This document shows positions 1 to 7,852 of a DNA stretch of 18,906 bases, one piece after another (positions within the stretch are counted from its first letter, which is position 1; every line of letters begins with the position of its first letter). The stretch is taken from the NCBI GenBank assembly GCA_030838265.1, contig JAUTXA010000224.1, positions 1-18,906 of the forward strand. Direction: 5' to 3'. This DNA is from Actinomycetota bacterium. Lineage in GTDB: Bacteria > Actinomycetota > Acidimicrobiia > Acidimicrobiales > BP-101. Below the pieces are notes generated by a model. It was not told the origin of the DNA, ran no database searches, and saw only the letters and a program-made list of their open reading frames with translations. The position numbers were made by a program, and so were the translations under genes.

Positions 1-1
1 C

Positions 2-478
2 TACATGGGCCCGCTCATGGGCCTCGACCAGCCCCGCGCTGACAAGACGGTGCAAGTCAACCAGTGGGGCATCGTGCTGTGGACCCAGCTGGCATGGCAG
101 GCCGCCCTGCGCGAGGGCGGTGGCTCGGTGATCAACGTGGCGTCGATCGGCGGGATCTCGGTCGAGCCCGCTATCGCCTATTACAACGTGACCAAGGCAG
201 CCGTCATCCACCTGACCAAGCAGATGGCCGCCGAGCTGTCACCCGGGGTGCGGGTCAACGCCTTGGCCCCCGGCCTGGTCAAGACCGACATGGCGCGAGC
301 CCTGTGGGAGCCCAACGAGCCGGCCATCGCCAAGCGCCTCCCGATGAAGCGGCTCGGCGAGCCCAACGACATCGCCAACGGCGCCCTCTTCTTGGCCTCC
401 GACGCCGCCAGCTGGATCACCGGGCACACCCTGGTGATCGACGGCGGCGCCCTGCTGGGTTCGTTCGCCGGCCTCTAA
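2..478 (+). CDS. SDR-family oxidoreductase, 3' part only
   Basis: This is the C-terminal part of a classical short-chain dehydrogenase/reductase, an NAD(P)-dependent oxidoreductase. The reading frame is already open at the left edge, so the start and the glycine-rich nucleotide-binding motif lie outside the window. The visible part has the catalytic serine in INVASIGG, the YxxxK pair in YYNVTKAA, the conserved RVNALAPGLVKTDM segment after the active site, and the typical ending WITGHTLVIDGG. About 158 residues are visible of a usual 250 or so. The substrate cannot be told from this part. The gene converges on a TetR-family regulator whose stop codon begins six bases after this one ends. That regulator might control it, but the convergent arrangement does not prove it. 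Confidence 0.93.
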   Translation, partial: YMGPLMGLDQPRADKTVQVNQWGIVLWTQLAWQAALREGGGSVINVASIGGISVEPAIAYYNVTKAAVIHLTKQMAAELSPGVRVNALAPGLVKTDMARALWEPNEPAIAKRLPMKRLGEPNDIANGALFLASDAASWITGHTLVIDGGALLGSFAGL

Positions 479-483
479 CGGCC

Positions 484-1104
484 TCAGCCGGTGGTGGCCC
501 CCAGGCCGGCCAGGGCGGCGTCGATGGCGGTGACGGCCAGCCGGTCGGCGACGTCGCGAGGCAGAGGCGGACCGGTGACGAGAAGGGCGGCGACGCCCTG
601 CATCACCGCCCACACCGTGGCCGCCGCCAGCTGCGGGTCGATGGACCGGAGCTGGCCGTTGCTCACCGCCCGGTGCACCGGTTCGCCGGCCACCTCGATG
701 GCCTTCGACGCCAGGGGCCGCTGGCCCTCCCACGGCTCGCTGGTGAGCTCGGGTTGCAAGAGGAACAGGGCGCAGAACAGCTGCGGGTTCTGCTGGGCGT
801 AGGCGACGTAGGCCAAGGCCCGGCGGCGGATGCACTCGAGCGGCTCGGTGTCTTCTCCGGCCTCGTGGAAGCGATCGATCAGACCTTCGAGCTCGACGTC
901 GGCGATCGCCTGCAACAGGTCGCGCTTGTCCCGGACATGGGCGTACAGGGCCGGCGCGGTGACGCCCAGCCTCGACGCCAGGCGCCGGAGCGAGAGCCCG
1001 GTGAGGCCCTCGGTGATCAGCATGTGGCGCGCTTCGCTGACGATGGCTGAGCGGCTCAGGAGGGGACGATCGGACGCACGCGGACCAGCGGGGTCTCCAG
1101 TCAC
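484..1104 (-). CDS. TetR-family transcriptional regulator
   Basis: This is a one-component DNA-binding repressor of the TetR family, about 206 residues long. The N-terminal helix-turn-helix is plain at residues 33-64, with GLSLRRLASRLGVTAPALY followed by AHVRDKRDLL. The C-terminal part is helical and would hold the ligand pocket and dimer interface; its ligand is unknown. The frame also allows a GTG start at 1137, adding 11 residues. I prefer the GTG at 1104 because an AGGA lies about eight bases before it, while nothing like a ribosome binding site precedes 1137. It converges on the SDR gene and lies head to tail downstream of the phosphoesterase gene with a short gap, so either could be a target. 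Confidence 0.9.
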   Translation of the reverse strand: MTGDPAGPRASDRPLLSRSAIVSEARHMLITEGLTGLSLRRLASRLGVTAPALYAHVRDKRDLLQAIADVELEGLIDRFHEAGEDTEPLECIRRRALAYVAYAQQNPQLFCALFLLQPELTSEPWEGQRPLASKAIEVAGEPVHRAVSNGQLRSIDPQLAAATVWAVMQGVAALLVTGPPLPRDVADRLAVTAIDAALAGLGATTG

Positions 1105-1154
1105 CCTCCGGTTCCTACCCTCTTGTCGGCATTTCACCCGCCAATCGTGGGCGG

Positions 1155-2489
1155 CTAGCGAACCCCCACGGGCAGGCCGCCCTGAGCCCGGTTGAACTCA
1201 GCCAGGGCAGACGAAGCCTTGAAACGCTGCCACGCCGGGTCGAACTGGGTCATCCCCACCTCGGGGCTGCCACACAGGTGCGGGCCGGGATCCAACACGC
1301 TGGGTACGACGGCGGGGATCAGGTTGGGGGGGACGGTGTCGAAGTCGAGCACCTCAGCCGGGTTGGCCGCCGCCGCGTCGCGCTCCGTGAGGGCATCGAG
1401 GCCCCAACGCCACTCGACGAGCTTCAGGATCGAGGTGTGGTCGTACTGGGCCCCGGCGACGGCGCCCCGCGGCGAGAACGGTGAGACCACGAACGCCGGG
1501 ATCCGGAAGCCGGCCTGCCCTCGGGGATCGTCGGCCGTCGGCGTCCCGTTGAGGTCGGGAAGCTGGGGCGGCGGGACGTGGTCGAAGAAGCCACCCCACT
1601 CGTCGTAGATCACGAAGAAGACGGTGCGGCTCCAGTTGGGGCTCGACTGCAGCGCCCGGGTCACTTGCGATACGAGGGCCTGGCCGCGGCGGATGTCGGC
1701 ATGAGGGTGGTCGTCGTTCGACCCACCCTGGCCCTCGCCCAGGAAGAAGGGATCGAGGTAGGTGTAGTTGGCCAGGTTCCCGGCCGCGGCGTCGACGAAG
1801 AAGCGCCCGAACGCGTGGCTGATGGGCGCGTACTTCGGGCCCCACAGACCGAGGAAGGGCAGGTCGCTGAAGTAGTAGCGGGCGTCCTTGCCCGCGGCGG
1901 CGAGATTGTCCCAGATGGTGCGAAGGGTGCTGGTGTCGAAGTTGTTGATCAGCCGGTCGGTCGCGGCGGCGTGGGTGTAGAAGCGGTTGGGATAGGTCGG
2001 GCCGAGGATCGAGCAGAACCAGTGGTCGAAGGTGGTGTAGCCGTCGACCAGGGCCCGATAGGTCTGCAGGTCGTTGCGCAGGTAGTACCCGAGGGCGTAG
2101 TCGTCGTTCTCCCCCTTGCGGAAGCCGTCACAGGCACCACCGTTGTACTGCAGCTTGCCACCCGCGACCGAGTGGTCGGGGTCGGCGAAGCCGCAGCCCT
2201 GCCACTCGGTGAGGTGGTGGGTGTAGTGAGCGGTGCCGTGGTCGTCCAGGTACGGGACGTTCGTCTGGGTGCTTCCGGCGGCGCCGGGTACCCAGCTCAG
2301 GTAGTGGTCGAACGACCGGTTCTCCATGCAGAGGACGACGACGTGGTCGAAGGGAGCGTCGGCGCCGGTGGCGGGCAGGGCGCTCGCCGACGAGGTGCCG
2401 GCCCGAGCGAGCGTCTTGATGCCGCCGGTTGCGGCCAAGGCACCGGCGGCGCCGGCGGCCTTCATGAAGTCACGTCGTGAAAGGGGCAT
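1155..2489 (-). CDS. Tat-secreted phosphoesterase (phospholipase C/acid phosphatase family)
   Basis: This is an exported hydrolase of the phosphoesterase family that includes bacterial non-specific phospholipases C and AcpA-type acid phosphatases; it cleaves phosphate esters outside the membrane. It has 444 residues. The N-terminus is a clear twin-arginine signal, SRRDFMK at residues 4-10, then a run of Ala/Gly and a probable cleavage site near residues 30-40. The family signature ENRSFDHY lies at residues 56-63, GPTYPNR with the likely nucleophile Thr165 at 163-169, the metal-site segment NDDHPHAD at 258-265, and YDEWGGFFDHV at 295-305. At 444 residues it lacks the long C-terminal domains of the larger phospholipases C, and its substrate is not evident. 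A perfect 14-bp palindrome lies about 13 bases before the start codon. The gene follows menE on the same strand with a 22-base gap, but its function gives no clear link to menaquinone. Confidence 0.93.
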   Translation of the reverse strand: MPLSRRDFMKAAGAAGALAATGGIKTLARAGTSSASALPATGADAPFDHVVVLCMENRSFDHYLSWVPGAAGSTQTNVPYLDDHGTAHYTHHLTEWQGCGFADPDHSVAGGKLQYNGGACDGFRKGENDDYALGYYLRNDLQTYRALVDGYTTFDHWFCSILGPTYPNRFYTHAAATDRLINNFDTSTLRTIWDNLAAAGKDARYYFSDLPFLGLWGPKYAPISHAFGRFFVDAAAGNLANYTYLDPFFLGEGQGGSNDDHPHADIRRGQALVSQVTRALQSSPNWSRTVFFVIYDEWGGFFDHVPPPQLPDLNGTPTADDPRGQAGFRIPAFVVSPFSPRGAVAGAQYDHTSILKLVEWRWGLDALTERDAAAANPAEVLDFDTVPPNLIPAVVPSVLDPGPHLCGSPEVGMTQFDPAWQRFKASSALAEFNRAQGGLPVGVR

Positions 2490-2501
2490 GCCTAAGGGTT
2501 C

Positions 2502-2515
2502 GTGACCTAGGTCAC
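2502..2515. promoter_or_regulatory. Perfect 14-bp palindrome, possible operator
   Basis: GTGACCTAGGTCAC is a perfect inverted repeat with no loop. It overlaps the menE stop codon and lies 13-26 bases upstream of the phosphoesterase ATG. With no loop it would not make a good terminator hairpin, so a binding site for a dimeric regulator is more likely. The regulator is unknown; the nearby TetR protein is one candidate by proximity only. Confidence 0.45.
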
Positions 2516-3594
2516 CTGTCCCTTTCGCGGAGATGAACTCTCAGCCGCTTCCCGGTGGCGGTCTGGGGAATCTGGTCCACGAGCTCGAGGCTTCTGGGGG
2601 CGGCGAAGGCGGGGAGGCGGTCCTTGACCCAGGCCCGCAGCTCGTCGAGGGTCGGCGCGCCAGCCCGGGCCTCGGGCACCACGAAGGCGCTCACCCGCTG
2701 GCCCCACTCCTCGTCGGGCAGTCCGACCACCACGACGTCGCTCACCGCCGGGTGCCGCCGTAGCACCGCCTCGACGACCTCGGGCCAGACGTTCTCGCCG
2801 CCGGTGATGATGAGGTCGTCGGCCCGTCCCACCACCGTCAGGCAACCGTCGGCCGTCCATTGCCCGACGTCGCCGGTGGCCAGCCACCCGTCGCCATCCT
2901 TGGGGTCGGTGCCGTCGCGGTACTGGCGCAGGAGCATCGGGCCCCGCACCTCGATGTGCCCGGCGTCGTCGATGCGCACCTCGGCACCGTCGAGAGGCCT
3001 GCCGTCGTAGGCGATGCCGCCACCGGTCTCGGTCAGGCCATAGGTCGTGACCACGTTTTCCGGTAGCTCGGCCGGTGGCGCCGAGCCCCCGAGCAGGATG
3101 AGCCGGAACAGTCCGGGGTCGACGCGCCGGAGGGCGGTGGCGACCAGCGAGACCAGGGTCGCCCCTCCGGCCCGGGCCAGGTCGTCGACGACGTCGGCGT
3201 CGAAGGCGGGGAGGACGGTCACTGGGGTGCCGGTGGCACGGGCTCGCAGGACCACGCCGAGGCCGCCCACGTGGCTAAGCGGGAGACACGCCAGCCATCG
3301 GTCGCCCCCAGTCACGCCCAGGCGGGCCGATGTGGCGCGGGCCGAGGCGGCGACGGCGTCGTGGGTGAGCACCACGCCCTTCGCCGCGCCGGTCGTCCCG
3401 CTCGTGGCCACAACCACGGCGTCGCCCGGTTCGACCTCGTCACCCACCCGCAGGGCGCTGACTACGGCGGCCCGCTCGGCAGGGGGCAGGCGGGGGTCGA
3501 TCGGGGCCACGGCGTCGCCCGCCGCCCACGCCGCCTCCAGGGCGGGGACGAACCCGGCGCCGAGCCCAGCGTCGACTGCCACCAACTTGGCCAC
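2512..3594 (-). CDS. menE: o-Succinylbenzoate-CoA ligase MenE
   Basis: This is an adenylate-forming ligase that activates o-succinylbenzoate with ATP and CoA to OSB-CoA, the substrate of MenB. It has 360 residues from the GTG at 3594, a usual actinobacterial MenE length. The ATP-binding loop TSGTTGAAKG is at residues 64-73. Further signatures are LPLSHVGGLGV, LGGSAPPAEL, the TYGLTETGGG adenine-site motif, GWLATGDVG, GRADDLIITGGENVWP and the C-terminal catalytic lysine region PQTATGKRL. The frame stays open far upstream, to about 4227, but that extension is antisense to menB and looks nothing like MenE, so I reject it. It is divergent from menB with only 21 bases between the starts. No obvious Shine-Dalgarno sequence precedes the GTG, so the exact start is moderately certain. 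Confidence 0.93.
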   Translation of the reverse strand: MAKLVAVDAGLGAGFVPALEAAWAAGDAVAPIDPRLPPAERAAVVSALRVGDEVEPGDAVVVATSGTTGAAKGVVLTHDAVAASARATSARLGVTGGDRWLACLPLSHVGGLGVVLRARATGTPVTVLPAFDADVVDDLARAGGATLVSLVATALRRVDPGLFRLILLGGSAPPAELPENVVTTYGLTETGGGIAYDGRPLDGAEVRIDDAGHIEVRGPMLLRQYRDGTDPKDGDGWLATGDVGQWTADGCLTVVGRADDLIITGGENVWPEVVEAVLRRHPAVSDVVVVGLPDEEWGQRVSAFVVPEARAGAPTLDELRAWVKDRLPAFAAPRSLELVDQIPQTATGKRLRVHLRERDR

Positions 3595-3597
3595 GGG

Positions 3598-3610
3598 CGC
3601 TACGGTAGCG
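3598..3610. promoter_or_regulatory. Inverted repeat in the menE-menB divergent gap
   Basis: CGCTAC-G-GTAGCG has perfect 6-bp arms around one central base. It lies wholly inside the 21-base gap between the divergent menE and menB starts, where a bound dimer could control both genes. A role as operator is inference from position and symmetry. Confidence 0.4.
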
Positions 3611-3615
3611 AACGT

Positions 3616-4476
3616 ATGAGTGATAACTCTCAGAGTGTGCGCACGGCGGTTGCCTGGAAGGCGGCCGGCGACTACACCGACATCCGCTACGAGGTCTTCG
3701 AGGGCGTGGCCAAGATCACCATCTGCCGGCCCGAGGTCCGCAACGCCTTCCGTCCTCAGACCCTCTTCGAGCTGTCGAACGCCTTCAACGAGGCGCGCGA
3801 CGACCCCGATGTGGGGGCCATCATCTTGACCGGCGAGGGCCCGCTCGCCTTCTGCTCGGGCGGCGATCAGCGCATCCGCGGTGAGGACGGCTACATCGGC
3901 GACGACGAGGTGGCCAAGAAGGGGATCGGGCGGCTCAACGTCCTCGATCTCCAGATCCAGATCCGCCGTCTGCCCAAGCCGGTGGTGGCCATGGTGGCGG
4001 GCTATGCGATCGGCGGCGGTCACGTGCTGCACCTGGTGTGCGACCTCACCATCGCCGCCGACAACGCCCGCTTCGGCCAGACCGGCCCGCGAGTCGGGAG
4101 CTTCGATGCCGGCTACGGCGCCGGGCTCTTGGCCCGGACCATCGGCCTCAAGAAGGCCAAGGAGATCTGGTTCCTCTGCCGCCAGTACGACGCCGACGAG
4201 GCCCTCGCCATGGGCCTGGTCAACCACGTCGTGCCGCTGGCCGAGCTCGAGGAGGAGACGGTGCGGTGGTGCCAGGAGATGCTGCGCCTCTCGCCGGTCG
4301 CCCTGCGCATGTGCAAGGCCGGGTTCAACGCGGCCGACGACGGCCTGGCCGGCATCCAGCAGCTGGCGGGCGACGCCACCATGCTCTTCTACATGTCGGA
4401 GGAAGGGCAGGAGGGCCGCAACGCCTACGTCGAGAAGCGCGCCCCCGACTTCACCCGGTTCCCCCGCCGCCCGTGA
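3616..4476 (+). CDS. menB: 1,4-Dihydroxy-2-naphthoyl-CoA synthase MenB
   Basis: This is a crotonase-fold enzyme that closes the second ring of menaquinone by converting OSB-CoA to DHNA-CoA. It has 286 residues. Visible signatures are VRNAFRP, the oxyanion-hole region FCSGGDQR, GYAIGGGHVLHLVCD, GSFDAGYG with the catalytic-type Ser162 and Asp164, IWFLCRQYDA, and the family-typical C-terminus EEGQEGRNAYVEKRAPDF. Gly157 in QTGPRVGSFD matches the glycine of E. coli-type (type I, bicarbonate-dependent) MenB and not the aspartate of mycobacterial enzymes. The start is the ATG of MSDNSQ; no strong ribosome binding site precedes it, so a leaderless or short-leader transcript is possible. Its stop overlaps the menA start by four bases (GTGA), indicating co-transcription and coupled translation. 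Confidence 0.95.
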   Translation: MSDNSQSVRTAVAWKAAGDYTDIRYEVFEGVAKITICRPEVRNAFRPQTLFELSNAFNEARDDPDVGAIILTGEGPLAFCSGGDQRIRGEDGYIGDDEVAKKGIGRLNVLDLQIQIRRLPKPVVAMVAGYAIGGGHVLHLVCDLTIAADNARFGQTGPRVGSFDAGYGAGLLARTIGLKKAKEIWFLCRQYDADEALAMGLVNHVVPLAELEEETVRWCQEMLRLSPVALRMCKAGFNAADDGLAGIQQLAGDATMLFYMSEEGQEGRNAYVEKRAPDFTRFPRRP

Positions 4477-5330
4477 GGCGCTGGGTGGCCGGGGCCCGGC
4501 CCCGAACGCTGCCGGCGGCCGTGGTGCCCGTCGCCGTCGGCACCGGGGCAGCGATCGGCGACGGCGGCTTCATCGCCTGGCGGGCCGCCGCCGCCCTGGT
4601 TGTCGCCCTCGCCGTGCAGGTGGCCACCAACTACGCCAACGACTACTCCGACGGCATCCGCGGCACTGACGACGTGCGGGTCGGGCCCGTCCGCCTGGTG
4701 GCGTCGAAGCTGGCCACGCCGGTCGAGGTGAAGCGGGCTTCGATGATGGCGTTCGGGGTGGCCGCCGTCGCCGGGCTGGCCCTGGCCTCGGTCGCCGGCT
4801 GGTGGCTGGTCGCGGTTGGTGCGGCGTGCTTTGCCGCCGGCTGGTTCTACACCGGCGGCTCTCGGCCCTATGGCTACGCCGGCCTCGGTGAGGTGTTCGT
4901 CTTCGTCTTCTTCGGGTTGGTCGCGGTGGTGGGGACGGCCTACGTGCAGACCGAGCGCATCACCGCCACCGCCGTTGTCGCCGCCGTCCCCGTCGGCCTG
5001 CTGGCTTGCGCGTTGTTGGTGGTCAACAACCTGCGCGACATCCCCAGCGACACCGACGCGGGCAAGCGAACCCTGGCCGTCCGTCTGGGCGACACCCGAA
5101 CGCGCACGCTCTACGCCGGCTGTCTGTGGGGGGCCGTGCTGGTGACGGCGACGCTGGCGCTCTCCCACGGGTGGGCCGCAGTGGCGTTGGTCGCCGTCCC
5201 CCTGATGCTGCGCCCCCTTCGGGCTGTGCAGCGCCGGGCGACAGGCCGAGACCTCATCGCCGTGCTGCAGGACACGGCCCGCTTCCAGCTGGCCTTCGGG
5301 CTGCTGCTGGCTATCGGGCTGGCCCGATGA
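4473..5330 (+). CDS. menA: 1,4-Dihydroxy-2-naphthoate polyprenyltransferase MenA
   Basis: This is an integral membrane prenyltransferase of the UbiA superfamily. It attaches the polyprenyl tail to 1,4-dihydroxy-2-naphthoate with loss of CO2, giving demethylmenaquinone. It has 285 residues and several hydrophobic helices. The first Asp-rich motif NDYSDGIRGTDD starts near residue 56 and the second is NNLRDIPSDTDAGKRTLA, with the lysine and arginine usual for MenA. The N-terminus WVAGARPRTLPAA is also typical of the family. The GTG start overlaps the menB stop by four bases. The 3' end overlaps the 3' end of the convergent menH by 20 bases, leaving no room for a terminator between them. Confidence 0.95.
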   Translation: MRRWVAGARPRTLPAAVVPVAVGTGAAIGDGGFIAWRAAAALVVALAVQVATNYANDYSDGIRGTDDVRVGPVRLVASKLATPVEVKRASMMAFGVAAVAGLALASVAGWWLVAVGAACFAAGWFYTGGSRPYGYAGLGEVFVFVFFGLVAVVGTAYVQTERITATAVVAAVPVGLLACALLVVNNLRDIPSDTDAGKRTLAVRLGDTRTRTLYAGCLWGAVLVTATLALSHGWAAVALVAVPLMLRPLRAVQRRATGRDLIAVLQDTARFQLAFGLLLAIGLAR

Positions 5331-6036
5331 ACGAGAGCAGCTCGGCCAAGAAGCTCGTCGGCTTCTCGAGGTGACAGGCGTGGCCCGCCCCGCTGATCAT
5401 GGCCAGCCGGGCGTTGGTGCCGACGCTCTGGGCTACTCGCTCTCCGATGGCCCGGAACTTGTCGTCGTGGCCGCCGAAGACATAGAGGACTGGCATCCTC
5501 AGGGCGCTGAGGTGGTCCCACAACGGCTGCTGGGAGCCGACACCCGCCAGCCGCAGGCTCGAAGCCAGGCCCCGGACGCTGTTCTCCTTGCGCGCCTCGA
5601 GCCCGGCCGCCTCGCGAGAGAGGGAGGTGAACAGCGGCCCGGCCAGCCACCACTCGAGGAAGGCTTCGAGCCCCTCGTGGCGCAGCCGCTTGGCCTGGGT
5701 CAGCTCGACTTGGCGCCGGTCCTCGCGGTCGACTGGGTCCTCGATGCCGGGGTTGGCCCCGATGAGCACCAGCTTCTCGACCAGGTCGGGCCGGGCCAGG
5801 GCCAGGTGCAGGGCGTAGCGGCCGCCCATCGAGTAGCCGACGTAGACGCCGCGGCCGCACTCCTCGCCGATCAGGAGGGCACCGTCGGCCAGCCCGACAT
5901 GAACGCCCGATCGGGTGCCGTGGCCCGGGCAGTCGGGCGTGAGGACCTCGTGCTCGGCATCGAGCAGGGCGTCGGTGATGCCCGACCACGAGCGGCCCGT
6001 CTGGGTGAAGCCGTGGATCAATGTCACCCGAGCCAT
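5311..6036 (-). CDS. menH: SHCHC synthase MenH-like alpha/beta hydrolase
   Basis: This alpha/beta-hydrolase is probably MenH, which eliminates pyruvate from SEPHCHC to give SHCHC after the MenD step. It has 241 residues, close to E. coli MenH. Visible elements are HGFTQTGRSW at residues 8-17, PDCPGHG, the nucleophile elbow GYSMGGR with Ser69, GGHDDKF with Asp191, and GAGHACHLEKP with His219, forming the Ser-Asp-His triad in MenH-like surroundings. GGAAGGA lies seven bases before the ATG and supports this start. It is divergent from menD and convergent with menA, with a 20-base 3' overlap. Being surrounded by men genes strengthens the call, since fold alone would not fix the substrate. Confidence 0.88.
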   Translation of the reverse strand: MARVTLIHGFTQTGRSWSGITDALLDAEHEVLTPDCPGHGTRSGVHVGLADGALLIGEECGRGVYVGYSMGGRYALHLALARPDLVEKLVLIGANPGIEDPVDREDRRQVELTQAKRLRHEGLEAFLEWWLAGPLFTSLSREAAGLEARKENSVRGLASSLRLAGVGSQQPLWDHLSALRMPVLYVFGGHDDKFRAIGERVAQSVGTNARLAMISGAGHACHLEKPTSFLAELLSFIGPAR

Positions 6037-6043
6037 GGCACGA

Positions 6044-6050
6044 TCCTTCC
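6044..6050 (-). promoter_or_regulatory. menH ribosome binding site
   Basis: On the minus strand this reads GGAAGGA, seven bases before the menH ATG. It fixes the menH start. It also lies inside the 5' end that a longer menD would need, arguing weakly for a downstream GTG start of menD. Confidence 0.7.
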
Positions 6051-6067
6051 ATGACGTCGGTGGTGCG

Positions 6068-7822
6068 GTGGACGTGAACGGCGAGGTGCAGGCCGCCTTC
6101 GCCCACACCCTGGTCGACGAGTGGGTGCGAGGCGGCGTGAGCGATGCCGTCGTGGCGCCCGGCTCGCGGTCGACGCCGTTGGCGATGGCCCTCATCACCG
6201 AGGGGCGCATGCGCGTGCACGTCATTGTCGACGAGCGCTCAGCCGCCTTCTTCGCCTTGGGTCTGGGGTTGGCGACGGGCCGCCCGGCCGTGGTCCTCAC
6301 GACGAGTGGGACGGCGGCGGTCGAGCTGCACCCGGCCATCGTCGAGGCCCACCACGCCGGAGTGCCGCTGATCGCGTGCACCGCCGACCGGCCCCCTGCG
6401 CTGCAGGGCATCGGCGCCCCCCAGACGATCGACCAGTCGAACCTGTTCCCGGGGGTCTTGCGCTTCGCCGCCGCCCCCGGTCTGCCCACCAACGCCGGAC
6501 GGGGTACGTGGCGGTCGCTGGCGGCGCGCGCCGTGCTCGAGGCCACGGCGGGCCCCGACGGACCCGGCCCCGTCCATCTGAACCTGGCCTTCGACGACCC
6601 TCTGGTAGCCGAGCCGGCCGGTCTGGCTCCGGGCCGGGCCAGCGGCGGTCCGTGGCACGTCGCCGCTCGCCGTCACCAGCCGCCTCCCGACGACGTGGTC
6701 GACTTCCTCCTGGCCGCCTCGGCGCGCGGCGTCATCGTGGCCGGCGCGGGAGCCGGTGATCCTGCCGCTGTCCACGCCGCGGCCGCCGCCCTCGGATGGC
6801 CGGTGCTCGCTGACCCCCGGTCAGGCTGCCGCATACCCGCCGTCACCACGGTCGCCGCGGCCGACGCCCTGTTGCGCAGCCCGTCCTTCGTCGAGGCGCA
6901 TCGCCCCGAGGCCGTCCTGCGCCTCGGCGCGCCATGGGCCTCGAAGGTGCTGTCCCAGGCCCTGGCCGAGTGGGACGTCCCCGTGGTCCATGTCGATCCG
7001 TTCGGCCGTTGGCTCGACCCGGAACGGGTCGCCACCCGCGTGGTCCACGCCGATCCGACTGCGGTCTGCGAAGCGGTGGCGGCCAAGGGCGCCAGCGACC
7101 GGTTGGGGACGTGGGCGGAGTCGTGGGCCGCGAGCGAGAGCTCGGCTCAGGCGGGCATCGACGCCGCCCTCGCTGACATCGTCCCCATCACCGAGCCGTG
7201 GCTGGCGCGCGTCCTGGTGGCGCAGCTGCCCGACGGGGCCGCCCTCGTCACCTCGTCGTCGATGCCGGTGCGCGACATCGAGTGGTACAGCCGGCCCCGC
7301 ACCGGTTTGAAGGTGTTGGCCAACCGCGGGGCCAACGGCATCGACGGCGTCGTGTCGACTGCCCTCGGCGTCGCCGCCAGCCACGCCGGCCCCACCGTCG
7401 CCTTGGTGGGCGACCTGGCCTTCCTGCACGACACCAACGGCCTGTTGGCCATCAACGGCACGGCGGCCGGACTCGACTGCACCATCGTGGTGGTCGACAA
7501 CGACGGCGGCGGGATCTTCTCCTTCCTGCCGCAGGCCACCGAGATCTCCGAACCGCGGTTCGAGCGGTTGTTCGGCACTCCCCACGGACTCGACCTCGCC
7601 ACCGTGGCCGCGGCCCACGGAGCCCCCGCCTACCGGGTGGATGCTCTGCCCGACTTCCTTCCCACCGTCGATGCGGCCATGGCCGCCGGTGGCGTGCGGG
7701 TCGTGCACGTGCGCACCGATCGCCGCCTCAACGTCTCGGTGCACCAACGCATCCACGACTCGGTCGCCGCCGTCCTCTCGGCCCGGTCCCGTCCCGACAC
7801 CACCCCCGACCCCACGCCCTGA
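6068..7822 (+). CDS. menD: SEPHCHC synthase MenD
   Basis: This is a thiamine-diphosphate enzyme that joins 2-oxoglutarate to isochorismate, the first committed step of menaquinone synthesis. It has about 584 residues. The N-terminal half carries VAPGSRSTPLAMAL, the ThDP-activating glutamate in DERSAAFFALGLGL, TTSGTAAVELHPA and TIDQSNLFPGV. The C-terminal half carries GANGIDGVVSTALGVAA, the ThDP/Mg motif GDLAFLHDTNG, and VVVDNDGGGIFSFLP. The start is uncertain: an in-frame ATG at 6035 would share bases with the menH start codon, while GTG codons at 6068 and 6074 give a normal N-terminus just before the first helix. I use 6068. Its 3' end faces menF across a 30-base gap in which I see no hairpin. 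Confidence 0.94.
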   Translation: MDVNGEVQAAFAHTLVDEWVRGGVSDAVVAPGSRSTPLAMALITEGRMRVHVIVDERSAAFFALGLGLATGRPAVVLTTSGTAAVELHPAIVEAHHAGVPLIACTADRPPALQGIGAPQTIDQSNLFPGVLRFAAAPGLPTNAGRGTWRSLAARAVLEATAGPDGPGPVHLNLAFDDPLVAEPAGLAPGRASGGPWHVAARRHQPPPDDVVDFLLAASARGVIVAGAGAGDPAAVHAAAAALGWPVLADPRSGCRIPAVTTVAAADALLRSPSFVEAHRPEAVLRLGAPWASKVLSQALAEWDVPVVHVDPFGRWLDPERVATRVVHADPTAVCEAVAAKGASDRLGTWAESWAASESSAQAGIDAALADIVPITEPWLARVLVAQLPDGAALVTSSSMPVRDIEWYSRPRTGLKVLANRGANGIDGVVSTALGVAASHAGPTVALVGDLAFLHDTNGLLAINGTAAGLDCTIVVVDNDGGGIFSFLPQATEISEPRFERLFGTPHGLDLATVAAAHGAPAYRVDALPDFLPTVDAAMAAGGVRVVHVRTDRRLNVSVHQRIHDSVAAVLSARSRPDTTPDPTP

Positions 7823-7852
7823 AAACGGCGGCCTCAGACGAGCATTGATGCG

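Noticed and set aside
466..506. Bidirectional terminator between the SDR and TetR genes
   Set aside because: Only short GGCC and CCGGC type arms are present, which are expected by chance at this G+C content, and there is no T tract.
3595..4227. An N-terminal extension of menE by about 211 codons
   Set aside because: It is wholly antisense to menB and does not resemble an adenylate-forming enzyme; MenE length is normal from 3594.
7823..7852. Terminator between the convergent menD and menF
   Set aside because: No stem of useful length is visible in the 30 bases.
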